From positions 62,001 to 126,000 of the forward strand of contig UCCA01000033.1 in NCBI GenBank assembly GCA_900470805.1: a stretch of 64,000 nucleotides of DNA. The letters run 5' to 3'. The position numbers were made by a program, and so were the translations under genes. Position 1 is the first letter of the stretch. Each line of letters opens with the position of its first letter. The notes under the pieces were generated by a model that ran no database searches, was not told the DNA's origin, and saw only the letters and a program-made list of their open reading frames with translations. This DNA is from Hyphomicrobiales bacterium. Lineage in GTDB: Bacteria > Pseudomonadota > Alphaproteobacteria > Rhizobiales > Rhizobiaceae. This document shows positions 52,121-61,146 of the stretch, one piece after another.

Positions 52121-53191
52121 TTAGGAGGCCTTCGAGAAGATCCAGACGTCATCAGAAGGCAGTTCGCACCAAACGTTGCCGGGCTCCCGACGGACGCTGC
52201 CCTGCGCCTTCAGGGTCACGCCGGGCGCGCTCAGACGGTATTCCCAGTGGTCGCCGAGATAGATGCTGGCATCGAGATTGACGGCAATCCGGTTGGGGCC
52301 CGGCTGGTCGTGGATCGTCATCTTCTCGACGCGCACGATCGCGGACGCGGCCTTCCCGTTCGCGTTTGCCACACCTTCCGGCATCACGCCGGAGATGGAC
52401 CATGTCTCGCCTGAAACGAAAGCCTTGCTGCCATCGATGGAGAGGTTCCCATCGAGAGTATTGTTGTTGCCAAGGAATTCTGCGGTGTAGCGGTTCTTCG
52501 GATTGCTGTAGATCTCCAACGGCGAGCCGCTCTGAACGATCGATCCTCCCTTCAGCAGCAGGACATTGTCTGCCATGGCGAGAGCCTCGTCCTGATCGTG
52601 AGTGACCATGACAGCACACAATTCCAGCTCGAGAATGAGCTTCCGGATCCAATAGCGGGCTTCTTCGCGAAGCTTCGCGTCAAGATTCGAAAGAGGTTCA
52701 TCCATGAGGATAACCTTGGGCTGGTAGACCAGCGCCCTGCAGATCGCGACGCGTTGCTGCTGGCCGCCCGACAGCTGAAATGGGTAGCGGTCGCCGAGAT
52801 GGCCGAGGCCGAGCTTTTCGAGCATCTCCTGGACGCGTTTACCGATCTCCGACTTGTTAGTGCCGCGGATCGTAAGACCGAAGGCAACGTTCTCGGCGAC
52901 GGTCTTGTGGGGCCACAGCGCGTAGGACTGGAATACCAGGCCGATGTTGCGCTGCTCCGGAGGCAGAAGGATGTTCTCTGACGAGTCGAACACCGGGTTT
53001 CCCGAGATATCGATCCGTCCCTTGCTCGGAATTTCCAGCCCGGCGATGGTGCGCAGGAGTGTAGTTTTGCCGCTGCCCGACGCGCCGAGAAGCGCTACGA
53101 CTTGTCCTTTGCTCGCGGTGAAGGACGTTCCCTGCAGAACATGCAGCGCGCCCAGATGCATATGGATGTCTTGAACGATCAGATCATTCAT
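52121..53191 (-). CDS. ABC importer ATPase (PotA/FbpC type)
   Basis: ATPase of 356 residues: Walker A GASGSGKTT, signature LSGGQQQRVAICRAL, Walker B VILMDEPLSNLD, H-loop VTHDQDEAL, and a C-terminal TOBE/OB region of about 120 residues, as in MalK/PotA/FbpC ATPases. It energises the fused permease; ATG 53191 overlaps the permease stop by 8 bp. Confidence 0.9.
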   Translation of the reverse strand: MNDLIVQDIHMHLGALHVLQGTSFTASKGQVVALLGASGSGKTTLLRTIAGLEIPSKGRIDISGNPVFDSSENILLPPEQRNIGLVFQSYALWPHKTVAENVAFGLTIRGTNKSEIGKRVQEMLEKLGLGHLGDRYPFQLSGGQQQRVAICRALVYQPKVILMDEPLSNLDAKLREEARYWIRKLILELELCAVMVTHDQDEALAMADNVLLLKGGSIVQSGSPLEIYSNPKNRYTAEFLGNNNTLDGNLSIDGSKAFVSGETWSISGVMPEGVANANGKAASAIVRVEKMTIHDQPGPNRIAVNLDASIYLGDHWEYRLSAPGVTLKAQGSVRREPGNVWCELPSDDVWIFSKAS

Positions 53192-54872
53192 GGATACGAC
53201 CTCCCAGTCGATTTGCCAGCACAAGGCCGCCAGTCGTCATGACAACGCTGATGAGGGCCAGGGCGGCGATAGTGTCGAGTGATCCGCTTGCCATAAGCGA
53301 GACGATAAGTGATCCGACCACCTCGGTGCCGTTAGTCATGAGGTACACCCCTGTCGCGTACTCGCGGAGGAAGATGATCATGATCATGATCCATGCGCCG
53401 AGCAGACCCGGCCGGATGATCGGCACGACAATGCGCGACCAGGTCTGCTTGATCGTGGCTCCTGCGGATCGGCTGCTTTCCTCCAGTTCTGGGGCGACCT
53501 GCATTAGAGTCGCTTGGATCAGGCGGAGCCCATAGGAGAGCCCGACGATGATGTAGGCGATGAGCAGGCTGAGCAGCGTGAGCCGGAAAGGCTTCAGGAA
53601 TGGCACGAACAGGAAGATCCAGAAGAACGCCAAACCGATGATGAGTCCGGGCAACGCCCGCGGCATCAGCACCATGTAGTCGAGAGCGGTGTTGCCTGGC
53701 CCGCTCCAGCGATGTCCGGCGAGAGCAATCAGCAGGTAGGCGCCGACGGCGAGGGCTCCCCCAACCACCGACAGCAGAAGCGTGTTTATGATGCCACGCT
53801 GGAGCGCCGCAATGCTGAAGAGTTGCTGGAAGTTGTTGAGCGTCAGGTGATCGAACAGATTGACGCCCGCGCCCCATGCGTCGACAAACGCGCGGATGGC
53901 GATGCCGCCGATCGGCAGGACGATTGAAATCACCAGCCAGATACCGATGCCTATCCAGGCTGCGATCTGGCCGCCCTTCCCCAATCGAATCCTTGTGACG
54001 CGCGCTCCTTTGCCCCCGATCGTCGCAAAGCGCCGTGCACGGCTGAGGAGCTTTCGCTGAATGAAAACCAGCGGAAAGATGATCGCGAGCAGGACAACGG
54101 CGACGACAGCCATCAGCTGATAGGACGGAACGCCGAGGATCGTGGTTAGCTTGTAGATGTAGGTGGTCAGCACGAGAACACCCGCGGGATCGCCGAGAAC
54201 GAGCGGCAGACCGAAAGCCTCGAAGGCCAGCATGACATTGAGACCGATGCTGAAAATCAGCGCAGGCATGATCAACGGCCAGGTCACGTGCCGCGCAACC
54301 GTCCAAATCCCGGCACCGGAAGTTCTGGCCGCCTCCTCCAGATCGCCGGGAAGGTTTCGCATCGCAGCGGAGGAATAGAGGTAGACATGCGGAACGTGCA
54401 TGAGTCCGGAGATGAACATCAGGCTCCAGAGCCCGTAGATGTTCCACGGTACGAAACCGAACAGCCGTTCGAACGCCAGCGTCACGACGCCAGTGGGACC
54501 GACGGCGACCGTGTAGCCGAAGCCAAGCACGATAGCCGAAAGGAACATCGGCACAAGGACGACGCCTTCGAGCCAACGCCGACCGACCAGATCGGTGCGC
54601 GTCAGCAGGAAAGCGAGGATGGCGCCCAGCGGAACGCAGACGACGATCGTGCCCAAAGCGAAGATCGCTGTCGTGCCAAGCGCTCGATAGAAGTCGGAAT
54701 CGGTGAAGATATAGACGTATGCATCAAGACCCAGCGTGCTCAATGGAGAGAAGAAGGGTCCGGTGAGGAAGCTCTGATACAAGATCAGAAGAACGGGTGA
54801 CAGTACGAGGATTCCGAGTGCCGCCAAGGCGGCGAAGCGGAACCCCGTAGCGTCGGCAGTGGTCCTAGCCAT
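53184..54872 (-). CDS. ABC importer permease, two fused TM domains
   Basis: Permease of 562 residues, a fusion of two binding-protein-dependent (BPD) transport domains of the FbpB/ThiP type. The EAA loops are EEAARTSGAGIWTVARHVTW (first) and EESSRSAGATIKQTWSRIVV (second). About 12 membrane segments. It starts 20 bp after the binding-protein gene. Confidence 0.9.
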   Translation of the reverse strand: MARTTADATGFRFAALAALGILVLSPVLLILYQSFLTGPFFSPLSTLGLDAYVYIFTDSDFYRALGTTAIFALGTIVVCVPLGAILAFLLTRTDLVGRRWLEGVVLVPMFLSAIVLGFGYTVAVGPTGVVTLAFERLFGFVPWNIYGLWSLMFISGLMHVPHVYLYSSAAMRNLPGDLEEAARTSGAGIWTVARHVTWPLIMPALIFSIGLNVMLAFEAFGLPLVLGDPAGVLVLTTYIYKLTTILGVPSYQLMAVVAVVLLAIIFPLVFIQRKLLSRARRFATIGGKGARVTRIRLGKGGQIAAWIGIGIWLVISIVLPIGGIAIRAFVDAWGAGVNLFDHLTLNNFQQLFSIAALQRGIINTLLLSVVGGALAVGAYLLIALAGHRWSGPGNTALDYMVLMPRALPGLIIGLAFFWIFLFVPFLKPFRLTLLSLLIAYIIVGLSYGLRLIQATLMQVAPELEESSRSAGATIKQTWSRIVVPIIRPGLLGAWIMIMIIFLREYATGVYLMTNGTEVVGSLIVSLMASGSLDTIAALALISVVMTTGGLVLANRLGGRIHE

Positions 54873-54892
54873 GACTACGGGATCCTCGGTAT

Positions 54893-55987
54893 TTATTGGT
54901 TCAGGGCTTTCTTCCAGTCCTTGAAGAACTGGCCACGCTTGGTTGCCTGAAGGCCCTCAAGCAGTGCGGCATCGAGCTTGATCGGCACGAGCTTGCCGCC
55001 GGCTTCCTTGTTCACCGAGTCCCAGTTGTCGGCGGTCACATCGCTGCGCACCGAAGGGAGGCCCGCCTCGGCAACGGCCGTCTGCCCAGCCTTGGACAGC
55101 ATGTAGTCGAGGAAGAGTTTCGCTGCATTCGGGTTCGGTGCATCCTTGCTGATGAAGGCAGTGCGCGATGCAGCGATCGTGTAGTCGTCAGGATAGACCA
55201 CCGTGAGCGTCGGGTTGGACTTGGCCCATCCCTTTGCGTAGGCACCGTTGACGTTGAAGCCGAACGGATGCTCGCCGGACAGGATCTTTTCGCGCAACTG
55301 CCCGGAGCTGGAGTAGACCTTGCCCTTCGCCTTCCCGAACGCATCGATCAGTGTCCAGAAATCGTTGTCATTGACGACGTCGTTTTCCATGACGGTGTAG
55401 GCGGATGCCGATTTTTCGGGATCGAAGGTTGTGACCTTGCCCTGAAGCTCGGCGCCCTTCTTCGCAAGAAGGTCGGCCAGTTCCTTATGGTTCTTCGGAA
55501 CAGAGTCCGTGAAGACCTTGTTGTTATACATGAAAACGATCGGCTCGACGGTCGTCGAATAAGCCGCGTCCTTGTACTGGGCCCAGGCAGGAATGTTAGC
55601 CGCTTCAACCGACTTGTAAGTTTCGGCGTGTCCTTCTTCGACAAGCTGGAGCTGGAGATCGAGACCGTTCGACCAGACTACGTCCGAACCGACCTGCCCG
55701 GCAGCTGCTTCGCTGACAACGCGGTTGTAGACAGCGCCACTCGCGACGTCATTCCACTTCACCTTGATACCGGGATAGGCTTTCTCGAAGCCGGAAATCA
55801 GCCCGTCCGCCTGCTCGGAGTCGGTCGGCGAATAGACATTCACCGAACCTTCTTTGATCCCGGCGGTGACAATGCCCTGGTAGTCGGCGGGGTAGCCTTC
55901 AGGCGCCTGCTGGGCACCCGCAGAGAATGCGACGACGATTACGGACTGGAATACTGCCGCACATGCGGCCACTTTCAAGGTTTGCAT
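54893..55987 (-). CDS. ABC substrate-binding protein (FbpA/PotD type)
   Basis: Periplasmic binding protein of 364 residues with a Sec-type signal (MQTLKVAACAAVFQSVIVVA, probable cleavage after SAGA). The mature protein follows the extracellular solute-binding family 1 layout: GSVNVYSPTDSEQADGLISG, SDVVWSNGLD, PEKSASAYTVMEN. Substrate unknown; given the gene neighbourhood, a four-carbon sugar acid is the best guess. GGGAGG precedes ATG 55987. Confidence 0.88.
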   Translation of the reverse strand: MQTLKVAACAAVFQSVIVVAFSAGAQQAPEGYPADYQGIVTAGIKEGSVNVYSPTDSEQADGLISGFEKAYPGIKVKWNDVASGAVYNRVVSEAAAGQVGSDVVWSNGLDLQLQLVEEGHAETYKSVEAANIPAWAQYKDAAYSTTVEPIVFMYNNKVFTDSVPKNHKELADLLAKKGAELQGKVTTFDPEKSASAYTVMENDVVNDNDFWTLIDAFGKAKGKVYSSSGQLREKILSGEHPFGFNVNGAYAKGWAKSNPTLTVVYPDDYTIAASRTAFISKDAPNPNAAKLFLDYMLSKAGQTAVAEAGLPSVRSDVTADNWDSVNKEAGGKLVPIKLDAALLEGLQATKRGQFFKDWKKALNQ

Positions 55988-56067
55988 CTGGTATCCTCCC
56001 GTGATGCTGTTGAACCTATTTCTGGATGCTACGGCAGCTGGTCCTCTGCCCGCTGCCGCCTCTCAAA

Positions 56068-57144
56068 TCAGCTTGCCGCCTTGACTGGCTCGCGAAGATT
56101 TTCTGCGATCGCCTTGGCAAACGCCTGGGTTCCGAGGTCGCCGCCCAGGTCTCCAGTGCGCTGACCGGACGTCAGTAGAGCGTCCATCGACTGTTCGATG
56201 GCCTTGGAAGCGACGTGGAATTTCTCGCCGCCCTGCTTCGCGCCCCACCAGTCCAGCAGCATTGCCGTCGAAAGGATGATGCCGCTTGGATTGGCGATGC
56301 CCTTCCCTGCGATGTCGGGCGCAGAGCCATGACCCGCATTAGCGGCGGCGTGGGTGTCACCTACGTTCAGCGCAGCGGCCAGACCGAGGCCACCGGAGAG
56401 TGCGACTGCCAGGTTCGACAAGATGTCGCCGAACATGTTGGTAATCAGGATCACGTCGAAACGGTCCGGGTTGGTGTAGATGTCCGCGACCATCGCGTCG
56501 ATATCGACTTCACGAAGTGTCACGTCCGGATAGTTGCGCGCGACGGCTTCCGCCTCTTCGACGAAGATGCCGTCGGAGACCTGGAGCACGTGGCGCTTGC
56601 CGACGACGGTGACGTGCTTGCGGCGCGTCTGGGCGAGTTCAAACGCCTTCTCCGCGATACGGCGCGACGCCTGGCGGGTGATCTTGCGAACGGCGAGTGC
56701 GATATCCGGCGTGGGCATAAACTCGCCGCTGCCAAGGAACATGTTGCGGTCGGCATAGAAGCCTTCCGTGTTCTCGCGGGAAAGAATGCAATCGAGACCC
56801 GGACGTGCACGATCGAGGCCGTTGCGGGATCGCGCCGGGCGAAGGTTTGCGTAAAGATCAAGCTTCTTGCGGATCGTGCCCGGGATGTTGATGCCACCTT
56901 CGGAAAGCGGTGGGTAGGCGGTCATGCCACCCGGTCCAAGCAGGACCCCGTCTGCGTCGAAAGTAGCCTTTACAGCGCTGTCCGGGAGAGTCGTCCCGGT
57001 TTTCCGGTGCGACGCCATTCCCACTTCATGGACGTCAAATTCGAGTCCCAGGCCGAAGCTTTTGTCCGCCGCGCGCAAAACGCTCAACGCGGCTTCAGTG
57101 ATCTCCGGACCAATGTCGTCACCGGGCAAAACTGCAATTCTCAT
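56068..57144 (-). CDS. Isocitrate/isopropylmalate dehydrogenase-family enzyme (tartrate-dehydrogenase-like)
   Basis: NAD-dependent beta-decarboxylating dehydrogenase of 358 residues. Family features are visible: IAVLPGDDIGPEITEAALSV, the ILSRENTEGFYADR substrate loop, the LITNMFGDILSNLAVALSGG catalytic Asp region and GSAPDIAGKGIANPSG. Substrates in the family include isocitrate, 3-isopropylmalate, tartrate and malate. GGAGAC lies before ATG 57144. First gene of the minus-strand dehydrogenase-ABC operon, and divergent from the racemase-like gene. Confidence 0.88.
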   Translation of the reverse strand: MRIAVLPGDDIGPEITEAALSVLRAADKSFGLGLEFDVHEVGMASHRKTGTTLPDSAVKATFDADGVLLGPGGMTAYPPLSEGGINIPGTIRKKLDLYANLRPARSRNGLDRARPGLDCILSRENTEGFYADRNMFLGSGEFMPTPDIALAVRKITRQASRRIAEKAFELAQTRRKHVTVVGKRHVLQVSDGIFVEEAEAVARNYPDVTLREVDIDAMVADIYTNPDRFDVILITNMFGDILSNLAVALSGGLGLAAALNVGDTHAAANAGHGSAPDIAGKGIANPSGIILSTAMLLDWWGAKQGGEKFHVASKAIEQSMDALLTSGQRTGDLGGDLGTQAFAKAIAENLREPVKAAS

Positions 57145-57172
57145 TTGGTGTCTCCTCAATTTATACTTGACC

Positions 57173-57190
57173 GTATACGATGAGGTATGC
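57173..57190 (+). promoter_or_regulatory. Putative GntR operator in the divergent promoter
   Basis: GTATACGATGAGGTATGC shares GTATACGAT-NNN-GTAT with the site at 52008. It is 29 bp upstream of the dehydrogenase start. Probably controls the minus-strand operon and may influence the plus-strand one. Confidence 0.55.
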
Positions 57191-57370
57191 GAAGCCGTCA
57201 ATCACAAAATTTTCGGTGCTGGGGATTAAGCCAAACTGCCCCTCACTGCGGGAGGTACCTTCTGAACCGTAATTGAAGGCGCATTGTCCGGCTGCTTGAC
57301 GGCTGAGGCGCCTACCCTCGAAGTTCAACGGGATCTTTCCGATCAAATTGCTGAAGGAGACGTAGCCGAC

Positions 57371-58036
57371 ATGTCGAAGTCACCGAGGATTGCTCTGATC
57401 CATGCCACACCAGTCGCGATGGAGCCGATCCGGGACGCGTTCAAGAATCTCTGGCCGGACGCCGAGCCGATCAATATTCTGGAAGAAAGCCTGACCCCGG
57501 ACCGCGCCCGGTCGGCCGAGATCCCCGACGAACTCACCGATCGCATCGTTGCCCTCGCCAGGTATGGCGCATTAACCGGAAGTGATGCTGTCCTGTTTAC
57601 CTGCTCGGCGTTCGGGCCAGCGATCGAGTACGCAGCAACCACGCTCGCCATCCCGGTATTAAAGCCGAACGAGGCGATGTTCGCGGCAGCGATCGCCGAG
57701 GGCGGCCGGAGCGCGATGCTCTACACCTTCCCGCCTGCGAAGGAGAGCATGGAGCAGGAATTCCGTGAGGAAGCCGCACGGCGTGAGTCCGATGCCCAGA
57801 TTGAAAGCGTCTTTGTGCCTGGTGCTATCGACGCCGTGCGCCAAGGAGACGTTGCCACGCACAATCGCCTGATCGCCGAGGCGGCGAAGTCGCTCTCCGG
57901 TTTCCGCTCAGTGACACTCGGCCAGTTCTCGATGGCACGGGCGCTAGCAGATGTTCAGGCTTCCACCGACATCCCAGTCTTCAGCAGCCCGGAACAAGCA
58001 GTCCTTAAGCTCCGTGGCTTGATTGGCAAAGAATAA
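57371..58036 (+). CDS. Asp/Glu racemase-superfamily protein
   Basis: Protein of 221 residues. The first catalytic Cys is in VLFTCSAFGPAI (Cys78), but the second family Cys is absent: the C-terminal motif reads TLGQFSMARAL. A racemase needing two cysteines is unlikely; a lyase or isomerase acting with one base is possible, as in maleate isomerase/arylmalonate decarboxylase relatives. Start ATG 57371 with GAAGGAG upstream. First gene of the plus-strand operon. Confidence 0.75.
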   Translation: MSKSPRIALIHATPVAMEPIRDAFKNLWPDAEPINILEESLTPDRARSAEIPDELTDRIVALARYGALTGSDAVLFTCSAFGPAIEYAATTLAIPVLKPNEAMFAAAIAEGGRSAMLYTFPPAKESMEQEFREEAARRESDAQIESVFVPGAIDAVRQGDVATHNRLIAEAAKSLSGFRSVTLGQFSMARALADVQASTDIPVFSSPEQAVLKLRGLIGKE

Positions 58037-58097
58037 TAGAACGACATCGGCTGCACGACATCGGTTAGACTGATGGTCTCGGCCAAGGAGGAAGAAA

Positions 58098-59360
58098 ATG
58101 CTTCTAGGAGTGATCGCCGACGACTTCACGGGCGCAAGCGACATCGCCAACACGATCTCGAAGGGTGTGGCGCCGACAGGCGGCCTTAGAACGGCACAAT
58201 TTCTTGGCGTGCCAAACGGCCCCGCAGCCGCCGACATCGAGGCTGGCGTCGTTGCACTGAAGAGCCGGACCGTCCCGGTCGAAGAGGCTGTCCGCGAGTC
58301 CCTTCGCGCACTCGAGTGGCTGTTGGCACAGGGGTGCCAGCAGATCGTGTTCAAATACTGCTCGACCTTCGACTCGACGCCGACCGGAAACATCGGCCCG
58401 GTTGGAGAGGCGCTGGCCGTGGCACTCGGTGCGAAGGGCGTCGTCGTATGCCCGGCGTTCCCTGGCGCCGGGCGGACGATCTACATGGGGCATCTGTTCG
58501 TCCAGGATCGGCTCCTGAATGAATCCGGCATGCAGAACCACCCGCTTACGCCGATGACCGATCCCGACATCCGCCGTTGGCTGGCTCAGCAGACGACGTC
58601 GACGGTGGGTCATGTCGGTTTGACCACCGTTCGCAAGGGAAAGAGCGATGTCGCGCTCGCTCTGGCGACGACCAATGACGCGCTCGTCGTCGTGGACGCG
58701 ACATCCGACGAGGATTTGATCACGATTGGCACTGCGATTGCCGACCACAAACTCGTAACTGGCGGATCGGGTATCGCTATCGGGCTCCCGGGCAACTTCA
58801 TCGAACGCGGCCTCGCCGCAGGAAACTCGGGCGGCCGGATTGGCGTCGAGGGTCCCGAGGCGATCCTCGCTGGGAGTTGCTCCGGGGCGACGCGTGGCCA
58901 GATCGATCTGCACAAGCGGAGCCACCCCACGCTGGCGATCGACGTCGACAAGGTGATGAGCGGCGCCACCACGCCTGATGACATCGTCGAATTCATCAAG
59001 ATCAATCACGGGAAGGCTCCTCTCGCCTACTCGTCCGGCACCCCTGACGAAGTCCGCCAGACGCAGGCGAAGTATGGCCGCGAGGAGGTTGCCGGAAAAC
59101 TCGACGGGTTCTTCGCGGATGTCGCGCGCAAGCTGGTCCACTGCGGCGTGAAGCGCCTGGTCGTGGCTGGCGGGGAGACGTCAGGGGCCGTTGTTTCGGC
59201 GCTCGATCTCGGCGCACTCACCATTGGCCAGGAAATCGATCCCGGCGTTCCCGTCCTGCTTTCGCACGGTGAGCAGCCCATCGCACTCGCCCTCAAGTCC
59301 GGCAATTTCGGTTCGCCGGACTTCTTCACCAAGGCCCTCGAAAGGTTGAACGCAAAGTGA
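58098..59360 (+). CDS. otnK: OtnK, 3-oxo-tetronate kinase (DUF1537)
   Basis: ATP-dependent kinase of 420 residues for four-carbon acid sugars, adding a phosphate at C4 of a 3-oxo-tetronate. DUF1537 motifs: IADDFTGASD, KYCSTFDSTPTGNIG, VVAGGETSGAVVSAL and LKSGNFGSPDFF near the C-terminus. GGAGGAAG precedes ATG 58098. Overlaps the otnC start (GTGA). Confidence 0.92.
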   Translation: MLLGVIADDFTGASDIANTISKGVAPTGGLRTAQFLGVPNGPAAADIEAGVVALKSRTVPVEEAVRESLRALEWLLAQGCQQIVFKYCSTFDSTPTGNIGPVGEALAVALGAKGVVVCPAFPGAGRTIYMGHLFVQDRLLNESGMQNHPLTPMTDPDIRRWLAQQTTSTVGHVGLTTVRKGKSDVALALATTNDALVVVDATSDEDLITIGTAIADHKLVTGGSGIAIGLPGNFIERGLAAGNSGGRIGVEGPEAILAGSCSGATRGQIDLHKRSHPTLAIDVDKVMSGATTPDDIVEFIKINHGKAPLAYSSGTPDEVRQTQAKYGREEVAGKLDGFFADVARKLVHCGVKRLVVAGGETSGAVVSALDLGALTIGQEIDPGVPVLLSHGEQPIALALKSGNFGSPDFFTKALERLNAK

Positions 59361-59998
59361 GCACCTCGGAAAACAAGATCCGTGAGGACATCGCCCGGCT
59401 GTCGAAATCTCTGTTCGACCGGGGATTCTCGGTCGGATCGGCAGGCAACATCAGCGTTGCCGTCGACGACGGGATCCTTATGACACCCACCAACTCGTGT
59501 CTCGGCTTCCTTGACCCGGCGAAGATCAGCAAGGTATCGCGCGACGGACGACATCTATCCGGAGACAAGCCATCGAAGGAGATCTTCCTTCACAATGCAT
59601 TCTACGAAACCCGCCCTGAAACCGGGGCGGTGGTCCATCTTCATTCTACTTACGCAACCGCCTTGTCCTGTCTCAGCGATGTCGATCCCGAAGACTGCAT
59701 TCCTCCGCTGACGCCTTATGTCGTCATGCGGGTCGGTCAGGTGAAGCTTGTCGATTATGTTCGTCCGGGCGACGAGAAGGCTGGCGATCTGATCCGTGCT
59801 CTTGGCGGAAAATATGCCGCCGTGCTGCTGGCCAACCACGGCCCGGTCGTAACCGGAAAGGACATCACCTCGGCGGTCTATGCAGCAGAAGAGCTAGAGG
59901 AGACTGCGAAGCTTCTGGTCACTTTGCGCGGTATGCCGACGCGCATGCTCACCGACGAGAACGTCGCAGAGCTCAAGGCAGTATTCGGAGGCTACTGA
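59357..59998 (+). CDS. otnC: OtnC, 3-oxo-tetronate 4-phosphate decarboxylase
   Basis: Class II aldolase/adducin-fold enzyme of 213 residues. Zn ligands are in VVHLHSTYATAL and LANHGPVVTG. In the established pathway it decarboxylates 3-oxo-tetronate 4-phosphate to dihydroxyacetone phosphate. The start is GTG 59357, overlapping the otnK stop by 4 bp. Confidence 0.9.
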   Translation: MSTSENKIREDIARLSKSLFDRGFSVGSAGNISVAVDDGILMTPTNSCLGFLDPAKISKVSRDGRHLSGDKPSKEIFLHNAFYETRPETGAVVHLHSTYATALSCLSDVDPEDCIPPLTPYVVMRVGQVKLVDYVRPGDEKAGDLIRALGGKYAAVLLANHGPVVTGKDITSAVYAAEELEETAKLLVTLRGMPTRMLTDENVAELKAVFGGY

Positions 59999-60990
59999 TG
60001 TCAGTTGCTTCCATCAGGGAACCGGACACGGTGCGCCCTTCCCTTCAGGATTACCTTGATCAGCAGGCGTTGTCGGGCATCTCGTCCGAATTGACTGCAA
60101 TCGTCGCCGCGCTGGCAAAAGCCTCGCTGGAGATCGCCGATCGGATCCGCCTCAGCGTGTTCGACGAGCCGGGGTCGGCTGGCGGTGAGGTCAACGTCCA
60201 GGGCGAGGTACAGAAGCAGCTCGATGTCGTCGCCAACGACGTCGTTCTGAGCGCATGTCGCGAGCTGCCACAGGTCTCGTTCGCCGTCTCCGAAGAGTTG
60301 GACGACGCAGTCCGAAACAGTGATCTGGGCAGATACGCCGTCGTCTTCGATCCCTTGGATGGGTCTTCGAACCTGGACGTCAACATATCCGTAGGCTCGA
60401 TCTTCTCGATTCTGCAGGCACGGGAATACACAGAGCTTCTACAGCCCGGCTCCCTGCAGCGGTTCGCCGGATATGTCGGATATGGTCCGACAACCATCTT
60501 CACCTTCACCTTTGGGGACAGCGTCGCGATGTTCGCAGCCGACGACGAGCGCTGCTATCGGCTGCTGAGTGAGGAAGTGAAGATCCCACCGCGGTTCCCC
60601 GAGTACTCGATAAACTCAAGCCGGAAATGGGAATGGCCCGCGGCGGTCGCTCGCTACATCCAGGATTGCGAACTCGGCGAAGAAGGTCCTCTAGGGCGCC
60701 GCTACAACATGCGCTGGGTCGGCTCGATGGTCGCCGAGCTTCACAGGATCATGCTGCGTGGAGGGCTATTTCTGTATCCAGGCTCCACCAGCGGCAAAAA
60801 TGGGAAGCTAAGGCTGCTTTACGAAGCCAACCCCATGAGCCTGATCTACGAGGCAGCCGGCGGCGCCGCGTGGTCAGGATCCGAGCGAATTCTCGACCTG
60901 CAACCAGTGAGCCTTCATCAGCGAACGGGTGTGATCATCGGCTCGGCCGATGAGGTCGCCAATGTGAAACGCTATTTCGCGAACGGATAG
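59998..60990 (+). CDS. fbp: Class I fructose-1,6-bisphosphatase
   Basis: FBPase of 330 residues. Metal motif VFDPLDGSSNLDVN, phosphate-site region VGSIFSIL, RWVGSMVAELHR and the C-terminal LLYEANPMSLIYEAAGGAAW are standard. It converts FBP to fructose-6-phosphate. TGATG couples it to otnC. Its presence inside a sugar-acid operon suggests a local gluconeogenic outlet. Confidence 0.93.
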   Translation: MSVASIREPDTVRPSLQDYLDQQALSGISSELTAIVAALAKASLEIADRIRLSVFDEPGSAGGEVNVQGEVQKQLDVVANDVVLSACRELPQVSFAVSEELDDAVRNSDLGRYAVVFDPLDGSSNLDVNISVGSIFSILQAREYTELLQPGSLQRFAGYVGYGPTTIFTFTFGDSVAMFAADDERCYRLLSEEVKIPPRFPEYSINSSRKWEWPAAVARYIQDCELGEEGPLGRRYNMRWVGSMVAELHRIMLRGGLFLYPGSTSGKNGKLRLLYEANPMSLIYEAAGGAAWSGSERILDLQPVSLHQRTGVIIGSADEVANVKRYFANG

Positions 60991-61146
60991 CAGCTGGGCT
61001 GGCCGCCCTTGGCGCGTTAGCCGAACATATTCAATGCCTTGCCAAGGGGGTCGATCGCGGCCGCCCTTCGGATCGCTTTGCCTCGCGCGGAGACGGGAGC
61101 CAACGACGTAACTGCATGGCTGAGACAACTCGGCTGGGAGAATTCA

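Noticed and set aside
53332..54576. 414-codon frame within the fused permease gene, same strand
   Set aside because: Shifted reading of the permease; Arg/His/Pro-rich without any domain, while the permease frame has clear EAA loops.
54896..56164. 422-codon frame antisense to the binding-protein gene
   Set aside because: It mirrors a gene with a signal peptide and clear family layout; the antisense frame has no motif and no plausible start context.
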